A stretch of 64,000 bases of DNA from assembly GCF_029633865.1 (NCBI RefSeq), contig NC_079211.1:142945585-143009584 (forward strand), written 5' to 3'. Every line of letters starts with the position of its first letter. The stretch's first letter is position 1. Shown piece after piece: positions 34,610-46,445 of the stretch. Position numbers and translations under genes: made by a program. Under the pieces are notes generated by a model. That model was not told the DNA's origin and searched no databases. It saw only the letters and a list, made by a program, of their open reading frames with translations. Origin of the DNA: Lampris incognitus. Lineage: Eukaryota > Chordata > Actinopteri > Lampriformes > Lampridae.

Positions 34610-37600
34610 TTAAAGCGGACCGGTTCCAGCCTCCCTTTCCAACTGCTGCTTGGTCAGAAAGTACTTGAAGAACTCGTACACCGACCAGGCAATGGCAGTG
34701 GAGGGCATCTGATATATAACCCGGGCTTGGACCCCTTTGAAGAAGGCTGTCGGGCCCCCAAGTCGGTACACTGTCCTGAAGGCGTTGGCCATCCCCGTTA
34801 AATGGCCGCTGATGTGCACGGAGTTGAGTGCTACATTCTCTTGTGTGTTGAGAAGGGTCTTACAAACATCGAGCGGAGTGGTTATGGCTGCGGAAACAGC
34901 TCCTGCTGCTGCCCCCGACAGTATGTGGCTGCTGGGGTGGTAGTGTCGTTGAGGGTTTAGCTGCTCTTGCATCAGCTCATAAGTAACAAAGTGAACTGCC
35001 TGGAAGGGAATGTTCATGGTAAGCTGTGTGCTGTAGCTGCGGTAGAAGGCCCCAATACCCTCAGTATGTGTTATTGTCCGAACACAGTCCCAGAGTCCTC
35101 GATATGGAGAATTGTACATTTGCATCCTCTGCTTCACCACTGAGCCATGCAGGAGAATAGACAATGACATCATTAAACGCATACAGATACAGACTTGTTG
35201 GAACGAAACCAAAAACCCTCAGCTCGCTTAAAATGGTGGGGAGAACAGTTTTGTTTGCTTCTTTTACATTTGTCTTTTAGCTCAGAGCAAAAACGAAACT
35301 ATCCTATGCTTAGAGAAAGTCTTACCTTCAGCTGGGTTCATGACTGCATCATGAAGAACGGTTGCCACACTGCCTGCCAGACCTTTTTGGAACGGCAAAG
35401 TAAACACATTGATTGACTATGAAGAGTATCACAAATTATTAAAAAGACAAAATTTCACCTATGAGGAGTAGTCATCAAGCTCATGCATATCATAACTGCA
35501 CTCCCAGTTTGTGTCATTTAGCTTAAAAAAACAAAAACCAAGCGGTCAACACAACAGGAAATTGAACAGAACTGTATATAATTTCTTTACCATTGGCTAA
35601 ATGGCTGTTGCCTCCATTCTGAATGATGTCGCTTAGTGAATGTTTGACCCGTTCATAGCAGGCGAAGTAGAGTGCATGGGCAGGGCCTGCTCCCATCATG
35701 GTAATGTTGAGGCCCCTCAATGGTCTGAGAATCCCCTCTGTCTTGATGATCCTTTTCAGAGCCTCAAACACACTACTGTACTGGGCTTTAGGGTCTGGCT
35801 GCAGGCTCTGCATTCTTGTCTGTGGGGGGGGGGGAAAGAAGATATTTGTAGATCACCCCTTATGATTCAGTCAAGCTCAGTATGTGATGAAAATGGGTAT
35901 GCAAATTTTTGGGCAGACGGTGTTTTTTTCCCAAGTCGGCGTAGAATTGAATGTGAAGGTGACTATGACTGGGTTTAAGTGGGCAGAAAGACGTGAAGTA
36001 GACCTATTCTCAAAGTCTTCAGATATTGTTTAACCCAACACTGTCACATCTTTCTGTCAGTAAGTGCTCTTTGCATTAGTAAGGTCCTCTCCGAGTGACG
36101 CGAGTCTCTCCCAAGCCCCAAGCCCGGTGTGGGAGGCAATGGCAATTTTCGGTTATATCCCACCGTGCCAAGTTATCTGCACAGCACAAAGCATGTTTTT
36201 ATTTGCAAAAACGAGTTGGGGCTGGCTGAGGAGATAGGCCGAGTCTATCTTCCTCAGCATATTTCCATGTGTTTCCTTCCTTCAGTTTAACAATAAAATA
36301 TCAATTTCATTTCCGTCCGATACAGATTTGGGAGCTTGGGGGGGACACAAAACTTGGTAGCTAAGTTTACATTTAAAGTCTGTATGACTGGATATGGTAC
36401 AAATCATAATTGTGTGTCTCAGGCTTACATAACTGATTTTTTTTACCATCAAGCTTGGTCCAATTCTCTTCTGTTCTTGAAACCTCCTTATCCAAGTACA
36501 TACACCTAGTTAAAAAGTTAGTTTAAATACAAGTTTAAATACACTGCGCTCTAAAGATAACCCCAAGGATATGTTGTGCTCTGAAAAGAATGCCTTTATT
36601 AAATGGTATGTGAAGTAAAATAAAAATGTCAGCAAATGTCTTGGTTAAAGAATCATGCATTTAATCAAGTACAAAAAGTAACTGTAAGACCCCTAGCAAA
36701 CTATTCATCAAAAGGCTGATGATAAAACACATTCCAAGTTCAAAGACCTATGGGCCAAACTACATCCTACACTAGTATATTCATTTGTAATTCAAAGTAA
36801 ACCAGTACACTATAAAAAAATGTGGAAAACAACAAATTTTAGGGGGAAAAAATCGTTTTCAGTAGCCCTTCCAAATTTGAATAACTGGGGTGGACCAGTT
36901 TTCTTTTAAGATAAGTTTGCTTACAAGAGCATTTTTGGCCATTTTATGAGTGTACAAAACGTATGATATCAAGCAACATGAACTTGGGGCCTTGGTCTAA
37001 TGACTTGCAAAAAGGAAGCTTAGCTGTAATTGGGTACAGAGAAAAAAACAAAAACGGTATTAGCACAAGGTGCAGAAGTGCTGCTCCACTACCTCGATCA
37101 AGTTGTATAATAATGCGCAAATGGGTGACGTAAAACTTTACAGCAGGATTATGGCAACTTAAGTTGACACATTACCAAAATACAAATAGTAATAATAATA
37201 ATCTGGAAGACTTGTGTACCATGGGTGAGCCTCGTTTTGATCGTTGTGTTGTTGACAGCATTTTCACCAGTTCTGTACCGTTTGATAATCTCACTGCGCA
37301 GGACTGCAAGTCCTCAGACAGAACTGCATGATACGTGTGCAGGACTGGTGCCAATGTAGCAGCACTTGAGGACATTTATTGTGCCGGGCTACTGTCCCAG
37401 GCTTTAGCCATTGTTAACAACCCATTCTGTCATCCTACCTCTGGTCTTTTTGCCCTGCCGTCCAGTAGATACTATCATTCTGTCAAATGCTCCACTACTC
37501 GTTTTGGAGCGTTTCTTTCCAGCGCTTTGTGCAGCCTAAACCAGTATCATTCTTAGCATCATGCATATGCACTTTAACGGACAATATGGTTACCAGCTTA

Positions 37601-40600
37601 TTCTCAGGTTTATGTAAAGCAGTAATGCCTCTTATTGCTTTTTATGTTGTTTCTATGCACATGTTTGTCTTGCTCTGTAAATCTTGTTTTACCTGTTTCT
37701 TACAGACCTCTTGCACTTTGAAAATCCCAATGTGGTTTTCCTCCAAATGAAAACTAAACCGACTGACTGGGACCGGAATAAGCTATTTTAAATCAGTCTA
37801 GTCCATATGATGAACCGCGGGGCAGAACGTGAAAGTCTCAAACCAGTATGTTGAGGACTGAGGTGGACTGGATTATCTATTTTTTTAATTACATGAGAAC
37901 TGTCGCTTGGACAGTCCTCTACCATTTAACCAACTGCAGTCTTCAAATTTTCACACTTCACATCAATTTCACATTACCGTATTAAAAATTCTCACATTTT
38001 TAGTTTATCAATGTAAATTTTAACTTTTTTAAGTAGCGCTAGAACCATTACTTGATTAACATTACATTACACCTCTTGGCCAAATTATACGCAGTTACGG
38101 AATAAATTTCCATTGCTATGCTGATGATACGCAGCTGTATGTGCCTATAAGGGCTGATGATCATACTCAAATCACTAATTTAGAGGCCTGCTTGGCTACT
38201 GTGAAAAACTGGATGTCACTTAACTTTCTGCTTTTAAATTCAGATAAAACCGAGATGCTAGTCATTGGCCCTGCTAGACACAGACACCAATTTGATCAAG
38301 TAACGATAACAATCGACAACTCTGTGGTTTCACAAAGTGTGGCAGCCAAAAATCTTGGTGTTACGTTTGATCCCAGCCTTTCCTTTGATAAGCACATTAA
38401 AGAAATCACCAAGACTGCCTTTTTTCATTTACGTAACATATCTAAAATTCGGTCTTTTCTCTCCATGGCTGACGCAGAGATTCTAATACATGCATTTGTT
38501 TCATCCAGACTTGATTACTGTAATGTTCTGTTCTCAGGTCTGCCACATTCTAGTACTAAAAGTCTTCAGATGGTTCAGAATGCTGCTGCTAGAATCCTAA
38601 CTAAAACTCGGAAATTTGACCATATTACACCAATTCTTGCCTCCCTTCATTGGCTCCCTATCCATGTTAGATCAGAATACAAGGTGCTTCTTATACACTT
38701 ATAAAATCCTGAATGGGCTTGCCCCATCTTACCTGTCTGATCTCCTTAAACCTTACATGCCATCTCGAGCTCTTCGTTCTCAAAGTACAGGGCTCCTGTG
38801 TGTACCCAAAGTTAAAAAGAAGTCAGCTGGTGGCAGGGCCTTTTCCTATCGGGCTCCATTGTTGTGGAATAACCTGCCTGCTGCCACCACACAATCGGAG
38901 TCTGTTGAGTCCTTTAAATCCAAACTTAAAACTTATCTTTTTGCCTTAGTTTACAATTAGTTGCCTTTAAGTTGAGTGCTTCACAACCTGTACTGGATGG
39001 TGGGTTGGTTTTCTGTCTCAATGAATTTACCAACCACTCTTCTGCCGACGAGATTATCGAGTATAAATTATGACGAATTGATGATTTAATTGATTATGGC
39101 TAATGACTATTGCAAACTGTTCTCTTCTCTAACATGTCTTTTCTCTCTCTCTGAATGATGTCTTCTCCTTTCTCTTTTTCTGTGTTTGAATGGTGTCATG
39201 TGAGTCTCTCTTGCATGCATGTGCAGTCGGTTCTCCTCCCAGGTCTCCGTGGTGATGGTGGTCGCCATTTGGATGCTGCCTGCCCTTCCATTCCTTACAT
39301 AAGTTTTTTTTTTTTTAATATGATGATGCTGGTCGCGTGGCTTACATCCTGGACTGTTCCGTTGGTATCTGGACACTGCTTGGCATCCTGTGCATCATGT
39401 TCTTCATAAATTTTATGTCCATTATAATTCTGTTATCCTCTTTCAATGTTGTATTATGTAAATTGCGTGAACACAACATCCATTGCACGCTGTCCGTCTT
39501 GGGAGAGAGATCCCTCCTCTGTTGCTCTCCCTGAGGTTTCTTCTTATTTTTTCTCCTGGTTAAAGGGTTTTTTAGGGAGTTTTTCCTTATCCGATGAGAG
39601 GGTCTAAGGACAGGATGTTGTGTTGCTGTTAAGCCCACTGAGGCAAATTTGTTATTTGTAATATTGGGCTATACAAATAAAATTGAATTGAACTAATACA
39701 AAAAAATAAATAAAAAACAGTTGACAAATTGATCAATGAATATAACCACAGTTGCAAACCTAATTCTAAGCCTACCATTAATCAAGATGCCATTAATCAA
39801 GTATTTAAAATGTGAGACTTGATCGGTGATTGCCTAGGAAAGCACTGAGGTAGAACTAGATAAAAAAAAATAGTATTGTTTACATAGAGATCCAGTTAGG
39901 TTGTTCAGGAGTTGTAATAGCAGAAAACTCCTATTACAAAAAAGCAAAATAAGATAACGTGCAGAAATAAATGAGAAAGAAACTGAGGGCCAAGAAAAAT
40001 CCTTCTATGAAAATGGCACCATTATATAGCCAACACGAAATAGGCAGGGACTTCAGTATTTCTTTGATTTCAAAACTGCAGCCAAGGAACGACACAATTT
40101 TGGTACAATTAGTAATTATTTTTAGTTTCTAGCATTGCAAAAATTATAATGCATTGCATAACAAACATTTTTGTAGCTACTGTCAAAAAATACACCTCTT
40201 GGCAGAACAATAACCTCTTGAAACTTTTTAATACCAATTATCATTTATTTAATACCAATTATCATTTATTAAAAGAAGTATTTTAATTCTTATTACAGTG
40301 TGTTACTCAGCAGCTGTATGAGGCTTAATGTGATTATGAATACCAGAGGCTCGAGCACTGAGCCCTGTAGGAGCCCATTTTGAATACTAAGTAAAATCTA
40401 TCTCATCTTGCAAGTCTTAATACATTTTAGTATTGGCAGAAGATGTACGACAGTTTACATATCACTACTAGAGAGCAATTGTATGCACACACCCAATTCT
40501 GTGTGAGGCTGATTCTAAATATGCACAACTCTGATAAGATCCTTTCTAGAACAAGCCCAAAGTATAGGCTACTCCCTATATCTTTTGCATGTAGCTTTGC

Positions 40601-43283
40601 CTTGTTCCAAGCTGTCAGTAAAACTATGATCACACAGTTTTGATAGGCTGTATGTACTACTACTGCAAGTATCTTAGATAAAGGAATTTTTGAGCTCAAA
40701 TGTAACACGTCAATCCAAATGTCATTAGCTTGGCTGACATAATATGTTGCTGGTATACACTAATGGCAGTGTCTAACTTATGAGGCATGTCCAATATCAA
40801 ATTGTGACCCCTGCAAATAACTGAGAAAATATGTTCTCTAACAAAAGCCTACATTCTGATTTGAATACAGATAGTAAACAAGCATTCTCTAATTAATTAT
40901 GATGGAAAAGCACATGAGAGTAAAACAGACACTAGTGTTGAGCATGCTTACTGGTAAGAGAACTATGATCATCTCATTAAATTGATTTTGTTTTAGAAGA
41001 GAGACTTCATGAGCATGCTTGATTGAACACATCACTTCAAGACTTTAAGCTCAAATTTGTGTTCATAATGGAGAAGTGTTAGCACAACTGTGGCTGTCAT
41101 ATAGACTACGGTTCAACAGTTTCAGTGACCGCGGAGGAGGGTTTCGTCAACTTGGCTTCGCTGACATTTCAAAACTGTTCCTGCGTAATCTCCAAAAACT
41201 GCCGCTGAATAACTTCAACGTAACATTGGGGATATACGTTGCTTATGAAAACCAAGAAACCCCACAAGGAAATCGCAACATTGGTTTGTAATCCTATTGA
41301 AAAGACAAAGCAACGTCCCAATTATCACTCAGTAACAAGGAGGACATTAAAACACTTCTTCCTGGCAGTATGTTAATTATTTGCATAGTACTGGTAAGGT
41401 TATTCAGCAGGCCAAATTATCAAAACAACACTACATTGTAAGAAAACAATAGCTAAGTAGAAGAGTGGGGATTGAAGGGGCAAAGTTCACAGTCAAGCCA
41501 ATAGTTTACAATTTCTTATGCACATTTAAGCTCTTTTTAAAAGCTTAAGTCTATCCAGCAGCAAATCCGCAACTTTAAGATGATACTAATTGAGTCATTC
41601 TTGAGAGGAAGTCACGGTTTTGATGCCGGGGGCACAAGATTCAATCCTTGATCAAAATGAGTGGAAAGTGCAGGTCATTCTGTATTTCCGGTCACTCATG
41701 TGACAAAGGAAAGACTGGTTGAAATGAGGGGGGACATGGTTTTTGTACTACGTTGAGTCTGTTAACAAACCTTTCCCCTTGTAAAATCGGCCAAAGAGCA
41801 GTGGGATTTTTTTTTTTTTAAAAAGAAGAAGTTATTCTACCCTTAATAGGTTAGACAGTTGCACTACCGTTCATCCTCTCTGCAGTTTGTGCATTCGTGC
41901 AAACAGAAAAATCAGCATATCGCCCAGTCAAGTAGGTTTCAACGCAACGTCCTTGAATCTGTAGTGGAGCCTTGAACTGACCACTGGATCTAGCCCCAAC
42001 AGGCGAAAACGCCTCGGTTTAGGAAGCTTATAACAATTCCTGACTTTGGACTGTGCAGTATTCTAACTCGTCCGGAATCTGAACGTGGAAAGAATTCCCA
42101 GTCCCTGTCGGCGCATCCTATTGCGGTCGACGCCGTGCATTTCGACCGCAACAGGTCGCAACCTTGTTGTTCGGAACACTTGCGAGCGGCTCCAGCGTCC
42201 CGGCCGCCGGTATCGTCCGGCGGCTTGTGGCGAATTCGCTTAAGCGCACTCGACCTTCCGCCGTGTCAATGGCAGAGAAGGTCAAAACAAGCAACGCTGC
42301 AAACCGCGCGCGAGGAACCCCCCGCAGAGAACAGGTCGCGAGGGCTGACGCGCGGACGCCCGGCGAGAATCAACTCTAGAGAGCAAAACGTGTCCACTGT
42401 CGCGGGCGACGCTCTGTTAAATGACCCGATGCTTGAGCGTGTGTCCGACTTCAATTTGTCGACGATCCAGTCGGCGCGCAAGTTTGGTTAAATTATCACC
42501 ACCAATAATAATGATGTTGTTGTTTTAAAGGCTGAAGAAACGGCGAACGATGCTGCCGTGGTTCGATAGCTCGGGCCGGTTGAGGTGCAGCTGGACTCCA
42601 CACAGTTTGACGCCAACTTTACTTGGCGTCAACTAACCCGGCGTTTCCCCAAACCCCTCCTGCAGGACCACTTGTCCCGCACGCTGTAGAAGTCTCCCCG
42701 CTCCCGACAACAGCTGATTCAAATGCTCGACTCGCTAGGAGCCCCCGACCGTTTAAACCGGCTGTGTTGGGAGCGGGGAGAGATCTCCAACGTGCGGGAC
42801 AAGAGGTCCTGTAGGGGAGGTTTGGGGAAACGCCGAGCTAACCGACTGGTTTGGTGCGTGTCGCGACTTCCAATAACTTCACCCCGGGAGCGGGCGAGCA
42901 TGCCGCACCGCTTAGCTAACGCTGGGGTAAGCTAACTAGGCTGCCTCTGAAGGGTTCGCGGCTAACGCTAGCGAGGCTTTACACACGTCCGTGCCTCCCC
43001 CGGGGGAGGAGGGGGGGGGCAGGCAGATGCGTCGGGAGCTGAACTGCGGAGGGTTTGCACGCGAGCGTGGAATAGATACCTTGACAGAGTCCACGGGGTA
43101 CATCACCGTGTGCTCCAGCACGCCCGCCACGGCTCCCGCTGTCATGTGGGTCGTCACGGAGACGTGGGGCGGCAGGCTCTCGTAGTCGCCGTCGCTGCCG
43201 CAGGGTTCGCAGTCTTCGCCGTTCTTCTTCTTCTCTTCCGACATCTCCAACGTTGCCACCACAGGTTCTGCGCTCAACTCCAT
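34610..43283 (-). CDS. slc25a37: Mitoferrin-1, mitochondrial iron importer
   Basis: Four coding exons on the minus strand: 43283-43080, 35819-35591, 35382-35326 and 35139-34610, totalling 1020 nt and 339 residues (human 338). Donors are GT (GTATCT, GTAAAG, GTAAGA) and acceptors AG; phases 0, 1, 1 are all consistent. The protein shows three mitochondrial-carrier repeats with signature motifs PVDSVK (exon 1), PAEVVK (exon 3/4 junction) and PLDVCK (exon 4), and ends [12 protein letters not shown]-like. The start MELSAEPVV was chosen because it aligns with the human MEL start; the frame stays open upstream. Role (family): six-helix inner-membrane carrier that brings iron to the matrix for haem and Fe-S synthesis, highly expressed in erythroid cells under GATA1. 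Intron 1 is 7.3 kb and holds an antisense L2 LINE and a foldback. The related slc25a28 was considered, but the neighbours nkx3-1 and entpd4 favour slc25a37. Confidence 0.95.
38060..39690 (+). mobile_element. L2-type LINE in slc25a37 intron 1
   Basis: Plus-strand, antisense to slc25a37. The 5'-truncated reverse transcriptase starts near [11 protein letters not shown]-type sequence (YADDTQ-like palm: ATGCTGATGATACGCAG) and continues [71 protein letters not shown] and [15 protein letters not shown]; after a frameshift near 38700 it runs on as [16 protein letters not shown] to [10 protein letters not shown]. The 3' UTR ends with the L2 tail TTGGGCTATACAAATAAAAT then TGAATTGAA. Better preserved than its minus-strand sister at 24362-26095; one main frame break was seen. 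Confidence 0.9.
39691..42638. other. slc25a37 intron 1, no further gene seen
   Basis: AT-rich intron sequence up to about 41900, then a GC- and CpG-rich block (about 42050-42640) leading to exon 1, which probably belongs to the promoter-proximal CpG island. A perfect 10-bp hairpin (TTGCGGTCGA / TCGACCGCAA) lies at 42121-42151. Open frames in 42135-42491 look like by-products of GC content. Confidence 0.5.
42639..42835. mobile_element. Foldback/palindromic MITE in slc25a37 intron 1
   Basis: A 197-bp near-palindrome. The left arm CGGCGTTTCCCCAAACCCCT with GGACCACTTGTCCCGCACG and CTCCCCGCTCCC is mirrored by the right arm (GGGAGCGGGGAG, CGTGCGGGACAAG, GGTCCTG, AGGTTTGGGGAAACGCCG). The centre lies near 42737 with a weaker match (CTAGGAGC area). 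The flanks AACTAACC (42631-42638) and AGCTAACC (42836-42843) form an 8-bp direct repeat with one mismatch, as after hAT-type insertion. It is 245 bp downstream of the exon-1 donor of slc25a37. No coding capacity. Confidence 0.7.
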
Positions 43284-44180
43284 GCGCGGCGAGCTGGCCG
43301 GGGTTTTGAAGTCTTCGCCGCGTTCAGGCTCAGGTCGGTGGCGTGGACAACCACAACATCGCCGCCGTTGGAACCGCCAAACGTCACCAGCGTTGAATCG
43401 GAGCTCGGCCGCACTTGACCAATCGGATTTAAGGTTGGACGAAAAGGGGCGGGACGTTAGCCCGAGTTGACCCAATGAGAAGTTCTGCTGGTAGTCTCCC
43501 CTTCATCCCATAACAGATAGTTGGTAGGAGTCCTTTATCAACTTACTACATCCTTCGCTGCGCCCCCTCCTCTTGACACCACCTCTGGCAGACCAACCTG
43601 CGTCTCTAAAGGCAGGGCCAATACATGCCCTTGCCTTTAGAGATCCGGGTTGTCTGCTTACTCATGTTTGATGATACTGTTAAAAAAAGATACATGAATC
43701 TCGCGATCTCCAATTTCATATCTGTTAAATCATGTGGTTTCCTTCCCTGTGCTTTTATAATCAAGTGTTTTGTTTTTACATTGTTTCCCACTGGTTATTT
43801 CATCATTTGGGTGTGCTATAAAGAACATCTTGAAGAAAACCCGGACCTCTAACCTGTGTTGGTCGATGAAACCTTTTTCTAGTAGACTGACCCCCCTGCC
43901 ACCCCATAACTGATAGTTGTTAAGAGTCCTGTTCACCACATCTTTATACGCATCTTCTGGATGTACATTTTCATGGATGTATTTTGTACGGGCTCAACTG
44001 AAAGGCCAATCATGCAGTCATGCCTTTATACGCAAGTATGTAAATATCAAACATCTGTTTGACATTTCTAAAAAAAAGAGAGAGAGAGAGAGAGTCTTAC
44101 TCCTTCCATTTTAATATAGTATGTAGAAATGGTTTCCATTTCTGTGTTTTTTAATCCATTTTTTAAGCAGTGTGTTGCAC
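43284..44180. other. slc25a37 upstream region
   Basis: The first ~180 bp is GC-rich (CpG-island-like) and should include the 5' UTR and promoter; the reading frame stays open through it. No clear TATA box was found. Beyond about 43500 the sequence is ordinary, with a (GA)n run at 44076-44094. No gene seen. Confidence 0.45.
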
Positions 44181-46445
44181 TGCTTATTTCTGCAACCTGA
44201 AGGAGATTGGAGACTGCAAGGTGGTGACAGGGGAGTGTAACTGGGCAGCATCAGATGGTGGTCTGTAGAGGAAGAGAGTGAAGGCAGAGCCAAGGATCAA
44301 ATGGTGGAAGCTGAAGAAGGAGGACTGTTGTGTGGAGTTCAGGGAGGAGTTAAGAAAGGCACTGGTGGTAGTGAAGATTGGCCAAATGGCTGGGCAATTA
44401 CTGCAGAAATAGTGAGGGAGACAGCTAGGAAGGTACTTGGTGTGTTGTCTGGTAAGAGGAAAGAAGAAAATGAGACGTGGTGGTGGAATGAGGAAGTACA
44501 GGAAAATATACAGAGGAGGAAGTTGGCAAAGAAGTGGGATAGTCAGAGAGATGAAAGTACACAGGAGTACAAGGCAATGTGGTGTAAGGTGTAGAGGGAG
44601 GTGGCGAAGGCAAAGGAAATGACATATGGTAAGTTGTATGAGAGGTTGGACACAAAGGAAGGAGAAAAGGACTTGTACCAATTGGCTAAACAGAGGGACC
44701 GAGCTGGGAAGGATGTGCAGCAGGTTAGTGCTATGAAGGATAGAGATGGAAATGTGCTGATAAGCGAGGAGAGTGTGTTGAGAAGGTGGAAGGAGTAGTT
44801 TGAGGGGCTGATGAATGAAGAAAATGAGAGAGAGAGTTGGTTAATGTGGGTATAGTGAATCAGGAAGTGTGGTGCATTAGCAAGGATGAGGTGAGGGCAG
44901 CTATGAAGAGGATGAAGAGCAGACAGGTGGTTGGTCCAGATGACATACCTGTGGAGGCATGGAGATGTTTAGGAGAGATGGCAGTGGAGTTTTTAACTAG
45001 ATTTTTTAACACGATCTTGGAAAGCGAGAGGATGCCTGGGGAGTGGAGAGGATGTATACTGGAGAAGAAATGGAAGAAATCCACTCAGACATGGGAGAAC
45101 ATGCAAACTCCACACAGAAAGGACCTGGGATGGCCTGGGTTTTGAACCCAGGACCTTTTTGCTGTGAAGCAACAGCGCTAAGCACTGGGCCACCATGCCG
45201 CCCACAGTGCTAACCAGTGGACGACCATGCTGCCTGAAGTTATGGGAAAGAGTAGTGGAAGCAAGGTTAAGAGGAGAGGTGATGATTAGCGAGCAGTAGT
45301 ATGGTTTCATGCCACGAAAGAGCACTACAGGTGCGATGTTTGCTTTAAAAGTGTTGATGGAGAAGTATAGAGAAGGTCAAAAGGAGTTGGGTTGTGTCTT
45401 TGGGGATTTAGCGAAAGCACATGATGGTGCCGAGAGAGGAGGTGTGGTACTGCATGAGGACGTTGGGCATGGCAGAGAAGTATGTAGGAGTGGTGCAGGA
45501 TATGTATGAGGGAAGTGTGACAGCGGTGAGGTGTGCAGCAGGAATGATGGATAGGTTCAAGGTGGAGGTGGGATTACACCAAGGATCGGCTCTGAGACCT
45601 TTCTCGTTTGCAATGGTGATGGACAGGTTGACGGATGAGATCAGGCGTCTCCATGGACTATGATGTTCATGGATGACATTGTGATCTGTAGTGAGAGTAG
45701 GGTGCAGGTTGAGGAGAGCCTGGAGAGGTGGAGGTATGCACTAGAGAGAAGAGGAATGAAAGTCAATAGGAGCAAGATGGAATACATACGCGTGAATGAG
45801 CGAGAGGACAGCAGAATGCTGAGGATGCAAGAAGTAGAGGTGGTGAAAGTGGATGAGTTTAAATACTTGGGGTCAACTGTCCAAAGTAACGGGGAGTGTG
45901 GACGAGAGGTGAAGAAGAGAGTGCATGCAGGGTGGCGTGGGTGGAGAAGAGTGTCAGGAGTGATTTGCAACAGAAGGGTACCAGCAAGAGTTACAGGGAA
46001 GGTTTACAAGATGGTTGTGAGACCAGCTATGTTATATGGTTTGGAGACAGTGGCCCTGACAAAAAGACAGGAGGCGGAGCTGGAGGTGGCAGAGTTGAAG
46101 ATGCTAAGATTTTCATTGGGACTGACGAAGAAGGACAGGATTAGGAACGAGTATATTAGAGGGACCGCTCAGGTTGAATGGTTTGGAGACAACGCAAGAG
46201 GCGAGATTGAGATGGTTTGGACATGTGCGGAGGAGACGTGCTGGGTATATTGGGAGAAGGATGCTGAGTATGGAACTTCCAGGGAAGAGGAAAAGAGGAA
46301 GGCCAAAGAGGAGGTTTATGGATGTGGTGAGGGAAGACATGCAGCTGACAGAGGAAGATGCAGAGGACAGAAAGAGATGGAAACGGATGATCTGCTGTGG
46401 CGACCTCTAACGGGAGCAGCCAAAAGAAGTAGAAGTCTTATTGCT
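44180..46445 (+). mobile_element. RTE-type LINE, split by a SINE
   Basis: Plus-strand relic. 44300-44830 gives the linker region (RKVLGVLSGKRKEENETWWW, ERLDTKEGEKDLYQLAKQRD); 44837-45075 the start of reverse transcriptase (SRQVVGPDDIPVEAWRCLGE, GEWRG); a reverse SINE piece interrupts at 45079-45235; then FMPRKSTTGAMFALKVLMEK, VGLHQGSALRPFSFAMVMD, the palm box MFMDDIVICSES (usual FADD, so Ala to Met), KYLGSTVQSNGECGREVKKR, and the C-terminal LRWFGHVRRR...YIGRRML, GKRKRGRPKRRFMDVVREDM. It ends with the tail CTAACGGGAGCAGCCAAAAGAAGTAG. Several frameshifts; 5' end absent. The C-terminus and tail fit the fish RTE/Expander type, but the clade is by eye. Confidence 0.8.
45079..45235 (-). repeat. SINE fragment inserted in the LINE
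   Basis: ACATGGGAGAACATGCAAAC, then CCCAGGACCTTTTTGCTGTG and CACTGGGCCACCATGCCGCC are the reverse of the SINE head seen at 56669. The terminal part (ACAGTGCTAACCAGTGGACG, ACCATGCTGCC) repeats the head a second time, suggesting an internal duplication. It separates the two halves of the LINE reverse transcriptase. Confidence 0.75.

Noticed and set aside
42135-42491. 118-residue frame near slc25a37 as an upstream exon
   Set aside because: It lies in intron 1, on the opposite strand, in GC-rich DNA where long frames arise by composition.
44184-44681. 165-residue minus-strand frame as a membrane protein
   Set aside because: It is the antisense of the RTE LINE; the hydrophobic composition comes from the reverse of a purine-rich coding strand.
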